Source: Rhizobiaceae bacterium CPCC 101076
GTDB lineage: Bacteria; Pseudomonadota; Alphaproteobacteria; Rhizobiales; Methylopilaceae
Length of the DNA stretch: 64,000 nucleotides
NCBI GenBank assembly: GCA_003347645.1
Contig: QDFX01000005.1
Location: 62,001-126,000 of the forward strand
Reading direction: 5' to 3'
Below, in pieces: positions 1 through 8,357 of the stretch (its first letter is position 1; every line of letters starts with the position of its first letter). Under the pieces are notes generated by a model. The model was not told the DNA's origin. It saw nothing but the letters and a program-made list of their open reading frames with translations, and did not search any database. The position numbers and the translations under genes are program-made.

Positions 1-285
1 CTGTCGGTGGTCCTGACCGCGATCCCGTTCTGGCTGGTGATGACCGGCGCGCTCGGTGACCAGCAGGCGACGGCCCTGACGATCATGGGCTTCGCCTTCG
101 CCCAGATCATCGTCCACATGGTGTTCTTCCTGCATATGAACGCCAAGTCGGAAGGCGGCTGGACGATGATGGCGCTGATCTTCACGCTCGTTCTGGTGGT
201 GATCGCGCTCTCGGGCTCGCTGTGGGTAATGTACCACCTCAACGCCAACATGATGCCGATGCAGGACATGAGTCAAATGCCGTGA
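1..285 (+). CDS. cyoD: Cytochrome bo3 ubiquinol oxidase subunit IV, 5' truncated by the window
   Basis: Small membrane subunit of the haem-copper quinol oxidase that reduces O2 and pumps protons in the inner membrane; CyoD helps assembly and stability of the copper site. The visible 94 residues hold two hydrophobic helices and the family-typical stretches AQIIVHMVFFLHM and GSLWVMYHLNANM at the C-terminus. The frame is open from base 1, so the start and first helix lie upstream, presumably after cyoABC. The stop overlaps the GTG of the SURF1 gene by 4 bp (GTGA), so the two genes are translationally coupled. Confidence 0.93.
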   Translation: MSVVLTAIPFWLVMTGALGDQQATALTIMGFAFAQIIVHMVFFLHMNAKSEGGWTMMALIFTLVLVVIALSGSLWVMYHLNANMMPMQDMSQMP

Positions 286-1052
286 CGGCCTTGGCCGGAC
301 ACCACCTGTTGGACGACGGCCACCCGAAGCGGACTCGATCGAGGGCGGCGACGGTTCTGCTCGCGGCGGCGATCATGCTCGGGATCGCGGTACTCACCGC
401 ACTCGGAATCTGGCAACTCCAGCGCCGCGTCTGGAAGCTCGACCTGATCGCAACCGTCGAGCAGCGCATCCACGCGGCTGCCGTGCCCGCACCCGGTCCC
501 GCCTATTGGCCTCATGTGGATGCGACTCATGACGTCTACCGGCGCGTCTCGGTCAGCGGCATGTTCCGAAACGACCGCGAGACCTTGGTTCAGGCGTCGA
601 CGGAACTCGGCGGCGGCTATTGGGTGATGACGCCCTTCAAGGCCGATGACGGCTTCGTCGTATTGATCAATCGCGGCTTCGTTCCGCCCGACCTGAAAGA
701 CCCGGCGAAACGCGCGTCCGGCCAGATCTCGGGCGAGACATCGGTGACGGGCCTGATGCGGATGACGGAGCCGAAGGGCGGGTTCCTGCGTTCCAACGAT
801 CCCGCGAGCGACCGCTGGTATTCGCGCGACGTCGCCGAAATCTCGGCGAAGCGCGGACTGGCCGACACCGCTCCCTATTTCATCGATGCCGAGGGTTCCG
901 CCCCCGGTGGGCCGGTCGGCGGTCTCACCGTCGTCTCCTTCCCGAACAACCACCTCGTCTATGCGCTGACCTGGTTCGGTCTTGCGGCGCTCCTCGCGGT
1001 CTGGGCAGTGGTCCTGATCCGGGAAGAGCGTCAGCAACGCGCGCCGTCCTGA
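282..1052 (+). CDS. SURF1 family oxidase assembly protein
   Basis: SURF1 proteins assist haem/copper insertion into terminal oxidases; in alphaproteobacteria one copy commonly follows cyoABCD. The 256-residue protein has the family plan: an N-terminal membrane helix ending in GIWQLQRR (the conserved G-x-WQ-x-R signature), a periplasmic domain with GGYWVMTPF and VLINRGFVP, and a second helix near the C-terminus (LVYALTWFGLAALLAVWAV). GTG at 282 is chosen because it overlaps the cyoD stop and leaves a normal N-terminus; the longer frame from 222 would lie inside cyoD. The last 22 bp overlap the convergent regulator gene. Confidence 0.9.
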   Translation: MTALAGHHLLDDGHPKRTRSRAATVLLAAAIMLGIAVLTALGIWQLQRRVWKLDLIATVEQRIHAAAVPAPGPAYWPHVDATHDVYRRVSVSGMFRNDRETLVQASTELGGGYWVMTPFKADDGFVVLINRGFVPPDLKDPAKRASGQISGETSVTGLMRMTEPKGGFLRSNDPASDRWYSRDVAEISAKRGLADTAPYFIDAEGSAPGGPVGGLTVVSFPNNHLVYALTWFGLAALLAVWAVVLIREERQQRAPS

Positions 1053-4015
1053 GACCGCAAGATACGCCCGGCCTCCCGGACCGCCTGCCCCTCCGTCCAG
1101 ACCGATCCTTCCGCCTTCAATGCCGCGGCCTGGCCAGGCGTCATCGTGGCCATGCATGCGGCGGCTGCGTCGTAACTCACCTGTTCGGTGTGCTCGCGGC
1201 TGGCGGTGCCCTTGGCATAGAAGGCATCGCCGAAGCCGATCAGCCGGGCTGCCGTTTCCACGTCGCCGAGCCGGCAGCTGATCAGCGCACAATGTTCGAC
1301 CATCCGCACGACGGCTGCCGGCCAACCCAGGCCCTGTGCTTCCCGGAGGGCATCGCTTGCGACAGTGATGGCCTCGTCATCCCGTCCGGTGACGAGGAGA
1401 TAAGAGGTGAGATTACCCAGGCCGAGCACGATCTGACGGCGATTGGCCCGGTTTCCCTCCAGAACGCCGCGACCGACGATGACGGCCTGTTCCGGATTGC
1501 CCGCGACGAGTTCGAGTTCGGCAAGTGCGATCTGCGCGTTCACTGTGCCGTGGGTATCGCCGATGTCCTGGGCGAGACCGAGCGATTGGCGGATGAGTAT
1601 CCGGGCACGGTCGAAATCGCCGTCGAAATACGCACCTACGGCCAGCGATCTGAGCCAGTCGCAGAGCTGCTTCGTTGGCCCGATCGGCTCGAGCAGCTCG
1701 CCCGCTTCCCGCAAACGGTCGCTCGCGGATGCCGTGTCCGACGGCCTCATTCTCGCGGCGCCGGCTTTCGCCAGCGCCTCCCCCTCTCCAAGGCTGTCGC
1801 CGACGAGATGATAGAGTTCGGCCGCTTTCTCGGCGGCCTGGATACTCGATTGATCGCCGTGCGCGCTGACCGAGGTGCGTCCCAGCCAAAGACGCGCGGC
1901 GGTGTCCGGATAATGGCCCTCGTCGAGCCGCGCGAAGGCCGTCTCCACCCACCGGCCTCGCTCCGAGAGAAGCGACAATTCGTTCCAGAGGCGGATGCCG
2001 TAGGCGGCGAGCTCGACTCCGAGCGTGGCATCGCCCTCCTCGCTGAAGGCCCATTCCAGCGTCGCCCGAAGATTGTCGAGCTCCGGCTCGTACCGTTCCC
2101 GCCAGACTGACGTGGACATGGTCGGCCAGCTCGCCTCGGCGGACGAGAAATAGCTGATCAGATATTCGGCGAAATGCCGACGAAGTCCCGTTTCCCGGGC
2201 CTCCACCAGTTTCGCCCAGCTGTACTGGCGCGTCGCTTCCAGCAGTTTGTAACGGGGTTCGCGCGACGAGAGGTCGACGACGACCAGGGATTTGTCGATC
2301 AGCGACGCCAGAAGATCGACGACGCTTCCCGGCTCCAATGGCTCTGCCGTGGCGACCCATTCGGCGGCTTCGAGGCGCCAGCCATCGGCAAATATCGACA
2401 ACCGTCTCAGAAGTGCCTGCTCTTGCGAATTGAGCAGTCCATAGCTCCAGTCGAACAGGTTTTTCAGGGTCTGGTGGCGCGGCATCACTGTCCGGCTGCC
2501 GCTGGTCAGGATCGAGAACATGTTGTGCAGCTGATCCGCCAGCTGTTCGGGAGCCATGGCCCTCAACCGCGGCGCCGCGAGTTCGATCGCCAGCGGAATG
2601 CCGTCGACCTGCTGGCATATCCGGGCGATGGCCGGCGCATTCGCATCGGTAAGTTCGAAACGCTCGACCAGACGGGATGCGCGCTCCATCAGGAGCTGCA
2701 CGGCGCTATGACGGCGCGCCTCGCTCGCGCTGATCCTGGAGCTTGGTGGAAAGCCCAGGTTCGGAATGCGGAAGGTTTCCTCGCCCGATATAGCCAATGG
2801 CTCCCTGCTGGTGGCGAGGATTCTGACGTCGGGACAGGACCGCGCGATAGCCTCGGCGATGGCGGCGGCTGCGGCGATCACATGCTCGCAATTGTCCAGG
2901 ATGAGCAGAGCCCGGCGATGAGCGAGGAAATCAACCGCCGTATCGATAGCCGACCGGCCGCCCTGAGCCGGCACGCCCAACGTCCCGCAAATGCTTTCCG
3001 CGACGAGCTGCGGATTCTCGATCGCCGCAAGCTCGATCAGCCAGACCTCGTCATTGAAGCGATCAAGCAGATCGAAGCCGACCTGGATGGACAGCCTCGT
3101 CTTGCCGGCGCCTCCGGATCCGGTCAGCGTCACAACACGGGATCGTTCGAGCCTACGTGCGACCTCGCTTCGCTCGTCGTCCCGGCCAATCAAGGCCGCT
3201 AGCTGGTCGGGCAGATTGTTTTTCCGGACGGTCGCGGCGGGTTCGGGCTGTTGTACCGGCTTCTCCTTCGAGGCTGCGGAGACGATGGCCGGGCGAAGCA
3301 TGGAGGCGGTGCGTTCGCTGGGGGCAACGCCCAGTTCCGACGACAGGAGGTCACGGCATTTCTTGAACTGGCGCGCGGCGAGCGCTCTTTGTCCCCTCGA
3401 GAGATAGACCGCGATCAGGGCGCGATGTGCTTCTTCGAGTACGGGATCGAGCTCCAGAGCCCTCCGGGCCAATCGTTCAACATCGTCGAAGCGAGCCTCG
3501 TCGATGGACAGATCCAGCAGTTTCTCGATCGCGCGTAACGCCGCGCTCTCCAGCTCCTGACGTTTCTGGAGCAGCCAGGCCTGCCCCTCCGGATCGGAGA
3601 TCATCAGGCCGTCGAGCAGAGGCCCCGAGTAAAGCTCAACCGCCTCGCGGAGGAAGGTCGGATCGCTTTGTTCGACCAGCGCGCGGAATCGGGCGACGTC
3701 GATTTCAACCGCTGCTTCATTCAAACCGACAGACGTCAGATCGCCATCGAGAACGGCCATCGGACATTGCGCGAATGCCTTGCGGATCGAGGCGAGAGTC
3801 TGCCGCCCGCTTTGCCGAGCCTGCTCCTCGCTCCTGTCGCTCCAGAGCAGGGCATTCAGCTCTTCGCGACCGATCCGCGCGTTCGGCGCCAATGAGAGTA
3901 CTGCAAGGGCGAGCTGCGCCTTCTTGAGGTTGAGGTCGAGCCGCACCCCGTCGGGGCTCCGAGCTTCGAAACGCCCCAGGAGCCTCAGACGCGCGCACGG
4001 CTCCTTCGGGACCAT
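1031..4015 (-). CDS. BTAD-domain transcriptional regulator with NB-ARC-like ATPase and TPR tail
   Basis: A 994-residue SARP/AfsR-like signal-transduction regulator. Residues 1-95 resemble an OmpR-type winged helix (RLRLLGRFEARSPDGV start typical of this family). About 100-245 is the bacterial transcriptional activator domain, with the characteristic ALELDPVLEEAHRALIAVY segment. An ATPase follows with Walker A GSGGAGKT at 299-306 and Walker B ALLILDNCEHV, then a C-terminal half of helical repeats resembling TPRs. By family knowledge the ATPase acts as a switch and the repeats bind a partner or effector; the target genes cannot be read here. It is divergent from the small gene at 4172 and convergent with SURF1. 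Start at 4015 is the first ATG of the frame and gives a complete N-terminal DNA-binding domain. Confidence 0.88.
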   Translation of the reverse strand: MVPKEPCARLRLLGRFEARSPDGVRLDLNLKKAQLALAVLSLAPNARIGREELNALLWSDRSEEQARQSGRQTLASIRKAFAQCPMAVLDGDLTSVGLNEAAVEIDVARFRALVEQSDPTFLREAVELYSGPLLDGLMISDPEGQAWLLQKRQELESAALRAIEKLLDLSIDEARFDDVERLARRALELDPVLEEAHRALIAVYLSRGQRALAARQFKKCRDLLSSELGVAPSERTASMLRPAIVSAASKEKPVQQPEPAATVRKNNLPDQLAALIGRDDERSEVARRLERSRVVTLTGSGGAGKTRLSIQVGFDLLDRFNDEVWLIELAAIENPQLVAESICGTLGVPAQGGRSAIDTAVDFLAHRRALLILDNCEHVIAAAAAIAEAIARSCPDVRILATSREPLAISGEETFRIPNLGFPPSSRISASEARRHSAVQLLMERASRLVERFELTDANAPAIARICQQVDGIPLAIELAAPRLRAMAPEQLADQLHNMFSILTSGSRTVMPRHQTLKNLFDWSYGLLNSQEQALLRRLSIFADGWRLEAAEWVATAEPLEPGSVVDLLASLIDKSLVVVDLSSREPRYKLLEATRQYSWAKLVEARETGLRRHFAEYLISYFSSAEASWPTMSTSVWRERYEPELDNLRATLEWAFSEEGDATLGVELAAYGIRLWNELSLLSERGRWVETAFARLDEGHYPDTAARLWLGRTSVSAHGDQSSIQAAEKAAELYHLVGDSLGEGEALAKAGAARMRPSDTASASDRLREAGELLEPIGPTKQLCDWLRSLAVGAYFDGDFDRARILIRQSLGLAQDIGDTHGTVNAQIALAELELVAGNPEQAVIVGRGVLEGNRANRRQIVLGLGNLTSYLLVTGRDDEAITVASDALREAQGLGWPAAVVRMVEHCALISCRLGDVETAARLIGFGDAFYAKGTASREHTEQVSYDAAAACMATMTPGQAAALKAEGSVWTEGQAVREAGRILRSQDGARC

Positions 4016-4171
4016 AACGCCGCTCCCAGATAACGAGCGTGAACTCTACCGACTTCTCTGCCGAGTGCGAATTTATTCAGAAATCACGCCCCGTCCCAGC
4101 CAAAAATCACGGTCGGATCACGGCACCCGACCACCATGCTCCCACTGAACACTCACCAGGGAGGACGAGTG

Positions 4172-4585
4172 ATGAAGAATTCAACGCAATTCAACACCGC
4201 CTCGTCGGACGAGGATTACGAGAGTCGCAGCAGTGCCGGAGCGCATTTCTGGTACAATGTCCGGACGCCGCTACTCGCATCGGTTTTCGTGGCGCCGATG
4301 TTCGTCTGGCCCCTGTTCCTCGACCCGGCGGTGACCCCAACAACCGCCGCGCTGGATCCAGGTTCAACCGCACAGGCCTGTGTCGAGTGGGAAAACGCTT
4401 CCCTCGACGCACTGAACAAAAGGATGGACGGTCCAGAAGTCGGACGCGAAGCCTTCGAGCGCTCCGCCAATCGCTGGCTTGCGGAGGCTCGCCGCAATTG
4501 CTCGTCGGGCTCGCCGGCACGGGCCGCGCGCTCCTATCAGAAGATTATCGCGACCGCGAAAACAGAAATGGCCAGCGCACGATAG
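4172..4585 (+). CDS. Small single-pass membrane protein of unknown function
   Basis: No family recognised. The 137-residue product starts with a polar N-terminus (MKNSTQFNTASSDEDYES), has one hydrophobic segment around residues 35-50 (LLASVFVAPMFVWPLFL), then a probably periplasmic helical part with two Cys (AQACVEW and RRNCSSG). ATG at 4172 follows a strong ribosome binding site (AGGGAGGAC); GTG at 4169 is an alternative. It lies divergent from the BTAD regulator (156 bp between starts), so co-regulation is possible but not shown. Confidence 0.6.
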   Translation: MKNSTQFNTASSDEDYESRSSAGAHFWYNVRTPLLASVFVAPMFVWPLFLDPAVTPTTAALDPGSTAQACVEWENASLDALNKRMDGPEVGREAFERSANRWLAEARRNCSSGSPARAARSYQKIIATAKTEMASAR

Positions 4586-4661
4586 TGCAGTCTCGGAAGG
4601 TCCATCGTGCCGCTCGTGATGGACCTCCCGGAGAAGAAATAGATCCACGGAGTGCCCGACC

Positions 4662-4985
4662 GTGGCGGATCTGACGCTCGCACTGTTCGGCCTGTTCAAC
4701 GCTCTACGACTGTTCTCCTACGTGCCGCAGATCATCCGGATTGCATGCGACCCGAATGGGACGACGAGCATATCCTACACGTGCTGGACGATCTGGATCG
4801 GCGCCAATTCCAGCACGGCCGCCTACGCGATCGTCAACGTCTACGATCCATGGCTCTCCGCGGTGAACGCCTTCAACGCCGCCTGCTGCGCTTTAGTGGT
4901 GGCGCTGACCCTTCTGGAAAAGACGCATGAGAACCGCCAGATGACCTCGCCGGCGATCGATATCGGGTGTTCGGGCCGCCCCGCG
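4662..4985 (+). CDS. PQ-loop/SemiSWEET-like small membrane protein; no in-frame stop before the next gene
   Basis: Residues 1-88 look like one three-helix PQ-loop unit: FNALRLFSYVPQIIRIACD contains the YVPQ motif, followed by ISYTCWTIWIGANSSTAAY and a third helix ending LLEKTHENRQ. Proteins of this size (about 85-95 residues) are SemiSWEET-type sugar or related transporters; the substrate here is unknown. GTG at 4662 is the likely start. The oddity is that the frame stays open to 5627, antisense through the whole DUF2272 gene; one of the other frames stops at 4930, just where a normal protein would end. The end given is only the part not overlapping the next gene. A frameshift or a lost stop is likely. 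Confidence 0.5.
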
Positions 4986-5612
4986 TTATCGTTCTCGCGC
5001 GCGCCGCGATACGGTGCGCTTCCGGTTCTCGATCACGCAGATATACGCCTCCGGCGAGCGCTGGACGACGAAGCCGGTCGGCGACAGCACATGCCGACGC
5101 TTGTCGACTGTATTGCCCTCGTTACCGCCCACGGTGAAGGCGACCCCCGGGCGAACGTCAACGACGATGGCGCTGTGCGAACTGTATCCGTTTTGGTTGG
5201 CCGCCTGATTGTAGGCTATCTGCCCCGTACCGGCATTGGCGCAGATCAGATCTCCGATCTTGGGCTTGTAGTCCCCAATCTTTCGGCCGCGGAAGACGCC
5301 CGTGCCTGCGAGCGCATTGCCGATGGTCCGCTTGATGAACATCGCGTGCCGAATCGAGAAGTCGAACTCGGCGTTCCTGACGCCGGCGTGAAGAAGGCAC
5401 CACGACACGAACACGGCCGACCACGGCCAGGTGCTGATGTCCTCCGGCATGTTCCAGCCGAGGACATCGTTCGGATCGGCCTGCCTGAGAGCGGGCAGAT
5501 AAGTCTGATTGACCCGCTTGCGCATACGGGAGTCGGTTTCGGGGATACCGCCGAAATCGTCGAATTCCTTGAGAGCAATGTTGGCGAGGTGCTGTGCGAA
5601 TTCAGTCGGCAT
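4986..5612 (-). CDS. DUF2272 domain protein, probable cell-wall or amidase-like enzyme
   Basis: The 208-residue protein carries PWSAVFVSWCLLHAGV, FSIRHAMFI and SSHSAIVVDVRPG, features of DUF2272, a family related to CHAP/NlpC-type peptidase folds (Cys in SWC, His in SHSAIVV as possible catalytic pair). No signal peptide is evident from the chosen start. ATG at 5612 is preferred over the longer frame from 5927 because GGAGG sits 5 bases upstream and the extra N-terminus is low-complexity and overlaps the promoter side of the metalloprotease gene. It is divergent from the secreted protease at 5795. Confidence 0.7.
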   Translation of the reverse strand: MPTEFAQHLANIALKEFDDFGGIPETDSRMRKRVNQTYLPALRQADPNDVLGWNMPEDISTWPWSAVFVSWCLLHAGVRNAEFDFSIRHAMFIKRTIGNALAGTGVFRGRKIGDYKPKIGDLICANAGTGQIAYNQAANQNGYSSHSAIVVDVRPGVAFTVGGNEGNTVDKRRHVLSPTGFVVQRSPEAYICVIENRKRTVSRRARER

Positions 5613-5794
5613 GCCGGCCTCCGGTGAACTGCTGTCACACACGGCGCAGGAAGCCGACGGCGATCGACGCAACTCTTGATTGCTCAATGGCCATCCTGCG
5701 CGTTGAAGGCTAATATTCGCGCGCCGTATCGGCAAGCTCGCACATCGCGCCACTGAAGGCTTGGCGGCTTCGTCCGCATTTGGAGGAGGAGTCG

Positions 5795-7363
5795 ATGGGT
5801 ACGAGAACATATGCCGCGTCGAGTCTCGCGTTCGTACTCCTGGTCGCCGGGGGAACGACCGCTTCCCGTTCCGCCAGCTACGACCTGGAACCCGCCGCCA
5901 GTCCCTCCTGCGGAGTGACCAATTCAACCTTCGCGTTCTGGGCCCGCGAGGCCACCAAGATCGTCAAGGAAAACACCGTCGCGACCGATCGGGCATGTCC
6001 GAATGTCGAGGTGCGGCAGACGAAGCCGATCAAGCGCGATTCCGCGATACCGCGGATCGTCCAGACGCGCGCGCAGCGCAACGCGCTGAAAACCTACACC
6101 GGCGGCAATGTGGTCGTGGTCGACGGGCTGCACTGGTGCGGCGAATTCAGCCCCTCCTCCTATGCCGGCTGCGAGGGCGCGGGTCCGATCATCGTGGTCA
6201 ATCTCGACCGCTCGTTCCACTTTCCCGAACTCAGCCTGATCCACGAGATCGGGCACAATGTCGGTTTCGGCCACACGGCCTCGATCTGCCCGGTTCCCCG
6301 CCCCGCCGGGTCGGGTATACCGGACGCGGTCTACTTCAACATCATGTATTGCCGCGCCCACCGCGACCGGCGGGCCGTCAACGCCAACCAGTGCAGCACC
6401 CTGCAGGATGGTTCGATCGCCGACCTGCCGATGGTGGACGCGGCGCCCGCCCAGGGCGTCGCCCCCGCAACCGCGATGTCCACGCCCGCAGCTGTTGCCG
6501 ATCCGGCGCCGACCCCGGCCGGACCCGAGGATATCGAGACATTCCTCATGGAAAGGTTCGCGCAGGGCACGCCTTATGAAGAGATTGAGCTGCTGTCACC
6601 GGACCAGCTCGATGAGGTTCGTCGGATCCTCGGCGCCGACAGCAAGCGCGCGCTATGGGCCAATGCCGTGGTGGTGCTCGGACTGCGCGGACAGGCATCC
6701 GATGTCGACCTACTCATCGACCTGTTCGAAAGGATCAAGGGTAGCAACGATCCGAGCGACCTGCGCACCCGGACAAGCGGCGCTTATTCGCTGGGAATGC
6801 TCGCCGGACGGGTTGAGGGGGAACCGAAAGGACGCGCGCTCTCCTTCCTGATCCGCGGTTTCCGAATCGACGGGGCGAGGCAGCTAGCGGCTCCCGAGGA
6901 GAGCGACAGTCTGGCCAGGAGCTTCGCCACCGGCATCGCGCTCTCCGGCGATCCGGTCGCGACCAAGGGCGTGATCGACGCTTCGATCGCGACAAGGCGC
7001 ACTTGGGCTCCGCAGATCGAGAGCTATGCGAGGGAACTCGGCATCGACAGCGCCGCGCCGGCTGCCGCCGCCGAAGTGCCTGCGCTGGATTCGGACGAAT
7101 TGCAGACGCTGTCCGATACGGCGATCGGCGTGAACGCGCGCGGCGTCCGAGCCATGCTTCAGGGTCAAGTTCCTGAATCGCAGGAACAGCAGCAGATCGC
7201 CCCCAATGTCGATCAGCTTCCCGCCTCGCTGAACAGGCTGAAGGATCTGGCGACCTCGGCGCCGGAAGTGCCGGCCGCCGCTCAGGCCCTGAGAAGCCTC
7301 GGACTACCGTCTCTCCGGCAGTGGCGGGAGACGCCGCTCAGGAACAAGCTCGGCAACCCGTGA
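5795..7363 (+). CDS. Secreted metzincin-like zinc metalloprotease with helical-repeat C-terminus
   Basis: 522 residues with an N-terminal signal sequence (SSLAFVLLVAGGTTASRSA). The zinc site is the full metzincin signature HEIGHNVGFGH at about 150-160 (HExxHxxGxxH) and a Met-turn candidate NIMYC about 24 residues later. Several Cys in the catalytic domain suggest disulphides in the periplasm or outside the cell. A Pro/Ala linker (about 205-245) leads to a second half with alternating helical segments (VVVLGLRGQASDVDLLIDLF, YSLGMLAGRV) that resembles HEAT-type repeats. ATG at 5795 follows GGAGGAGGA; the longer TTG frame from 5780 would start in that site. Substrate unknown; peptidase assignment rests on the motif. 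Confidence 0.78.
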   Translation: MGTRTYAASSLAFVLLVAGGTTASRSASYDLEPAASPSCGVTNSTFAFWAREATKIVKENTVATDRACPNVEVRQTKPIKRDSAIPRIVQTRAQRNALKTYTGGNVVVVDGLHWCGEFSPSSYAGCEGAGPIIVVNLDRSFHFPELSLIHEIGHNVGFGHTASICPVPRPAGSGIPDAVYFNIMYCRAHRDRRAVNANQCSTLQDGSIADLPMVDAAPAQGVAPATAMSTPAAVADPAPTPAGPEDIETFLMERFAQGTPYEEIELLSPDQLDEVRRILGADSKRALWANAVVVLGLRGQASDVDLLIDLFERIKGSNDPSDLRTRTSGAYSLGMLAGRVEGEPKGRALSFLIRGFRIDGARQLAAPEESDSLARSFATGIALSGDPVATKGVIDASIATRRTWAPQIESYARELGIDSAAPAAAAEVPALDSDELQTLSDTAIGVNARGVRAMLQGQVPESQEQQQIAPNVDQLPASLNRLKDLATSAPEVPAAAQALRSLGLPSLRQWRETPLRNKLGNP

Positions 7364-7418
7364 CGGGTCGCTTCCGGCGAACGGGTGAACGAGCCTTCTC
7401 GCCGGACGGCAGCCGGGT

Positions 7419-8159
7419 TCAGGTCGGGACCGCGCCTGCTCCGTTCGCCAATCCCGTCTGCATGACCACGACCTCGGTTCCGATCGGCACCCGCGTGTAG
7501 AGGTCCATGATGTCTTGATTGAGCAGACGGATACAGCCCGAAGACATCGCCTGGCCGATCGATTGCGGCTGCGTCGTTCCATGAATGCGGAAATAGGTGT
7601 CCTTGCCATTCTGGGCGAGGTACAGCGCGCGCGGGCCGAGCGGGTTGCCGATGCCGCCCGGCATCCCTTCGGGCCACTTCGCTGCTTCCGGATCGCGCAG
7701 CTGCATCTCCTTCGGCGGATGCCATTTCGGCCATTCCTGCTTGCGGTCGATGATCGCCCGGCCGGACCAGGCGAAACCGTCACGCCCTACGCCGACGCCA
7801 TACCGGAGCGCGGAGCCATCGTCCTGCGTGAGATAGAGGAATTTGTTGGCGGTATCGACAACCACGACGCCAGCCCGCTCGCCGGTGATGTTCGGCGCGC
7901 TCTGGCGGAGAAAGCGCGGATCGATCTTCGTCGTGTCGATGGCCGCGACCGGGAACGGCTCCGTCACGATTGCGGCATAGCGCGGATCGACGACGCCCTT
8001 GAAAGCCTGCGGCGCGGCCGGAGAGGTCGAAGTAGGCGGAGGCGGCGCGATGCCGGCCATCGGTGCGGGCTCCCGCGTCCTCGAACTGCAGGCAGCCAGT
8101 GCAAACGGCAAGGCCGCCAGAACTACACGGCGCGTAGGGCGAATGCGGTCAGATGGCAT
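7419..8159 (-). CDS. L,D-transpeptidase (YkuD domain) lipoprotein
   Basis: 246 residues. The N-terminus is a twin-arginine-like lipoprotein signal (RRVVLAALPFALAACSS, lipobox Cys24). The YkuD catalytic signature is complete: HGT at 193-195, then SIGQAMSSGCIRL with Cys209 and Arg211. Such enzymes form 3-3 crosslinks in peptidoglycan or attach lipoproteins to it; they are abundant in Hyphomicrobiales with polar growth. A Pro/Thr/Ser linker (about 37-50) separates the lipid anchor from the domain. It is divergent from the second L,D-transpeptidase-fold gene at 8358. Confidence 0.92.
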   Translation of the reverse strand: MPSDRIRPTRRVVLAALPFALAACSSRTREPAPMAGIAPPPPTSTSPAAPQAFKGVVDPRYAAIVTEPFPVAAIDTTKIDPRFLRQSAPNITGERAGVVVVDTANKFLYLTQDDGSALRYGVGVGRDGFAWSGRAIIDRKQEWPKWHPPKEMQLRDPEAAKWPEGMPGGIGNPLGPRALYLAQNGKDTYFRIHGTTQPQSIGQAMSSGCIRLLNQDIMDLYTRVPIGTEVVVMQTGLANGAGAVPT

Positions 8160-8357
8160 CGCGGTTCTCCTCGGGAGAAATACTCTTCCGCCGATATGGC
8201 TATATTGTGCGGCTTGCGCGACGCATGCCTCGCACAGGCTCGGCGGCCTAAAATGAGCCGCAGAGTCCGGTCATGACCACGTCGGGCGCCCCGGATCGTT
8301 AACTGATCGTTTCTTTCCCTTCGGCAGAATGCAGGCAGTTCGTATCTTGAGTTCGCG

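Noticed and set aside
4652-4930. 92-residue frame at 4652-4930 as the real gene instead of the PQ-loop frame
   Set aside because: It is Arg/His-rich with no hydrophobic helices, while the frame from 4662 has a clear PQ-loop pattern.
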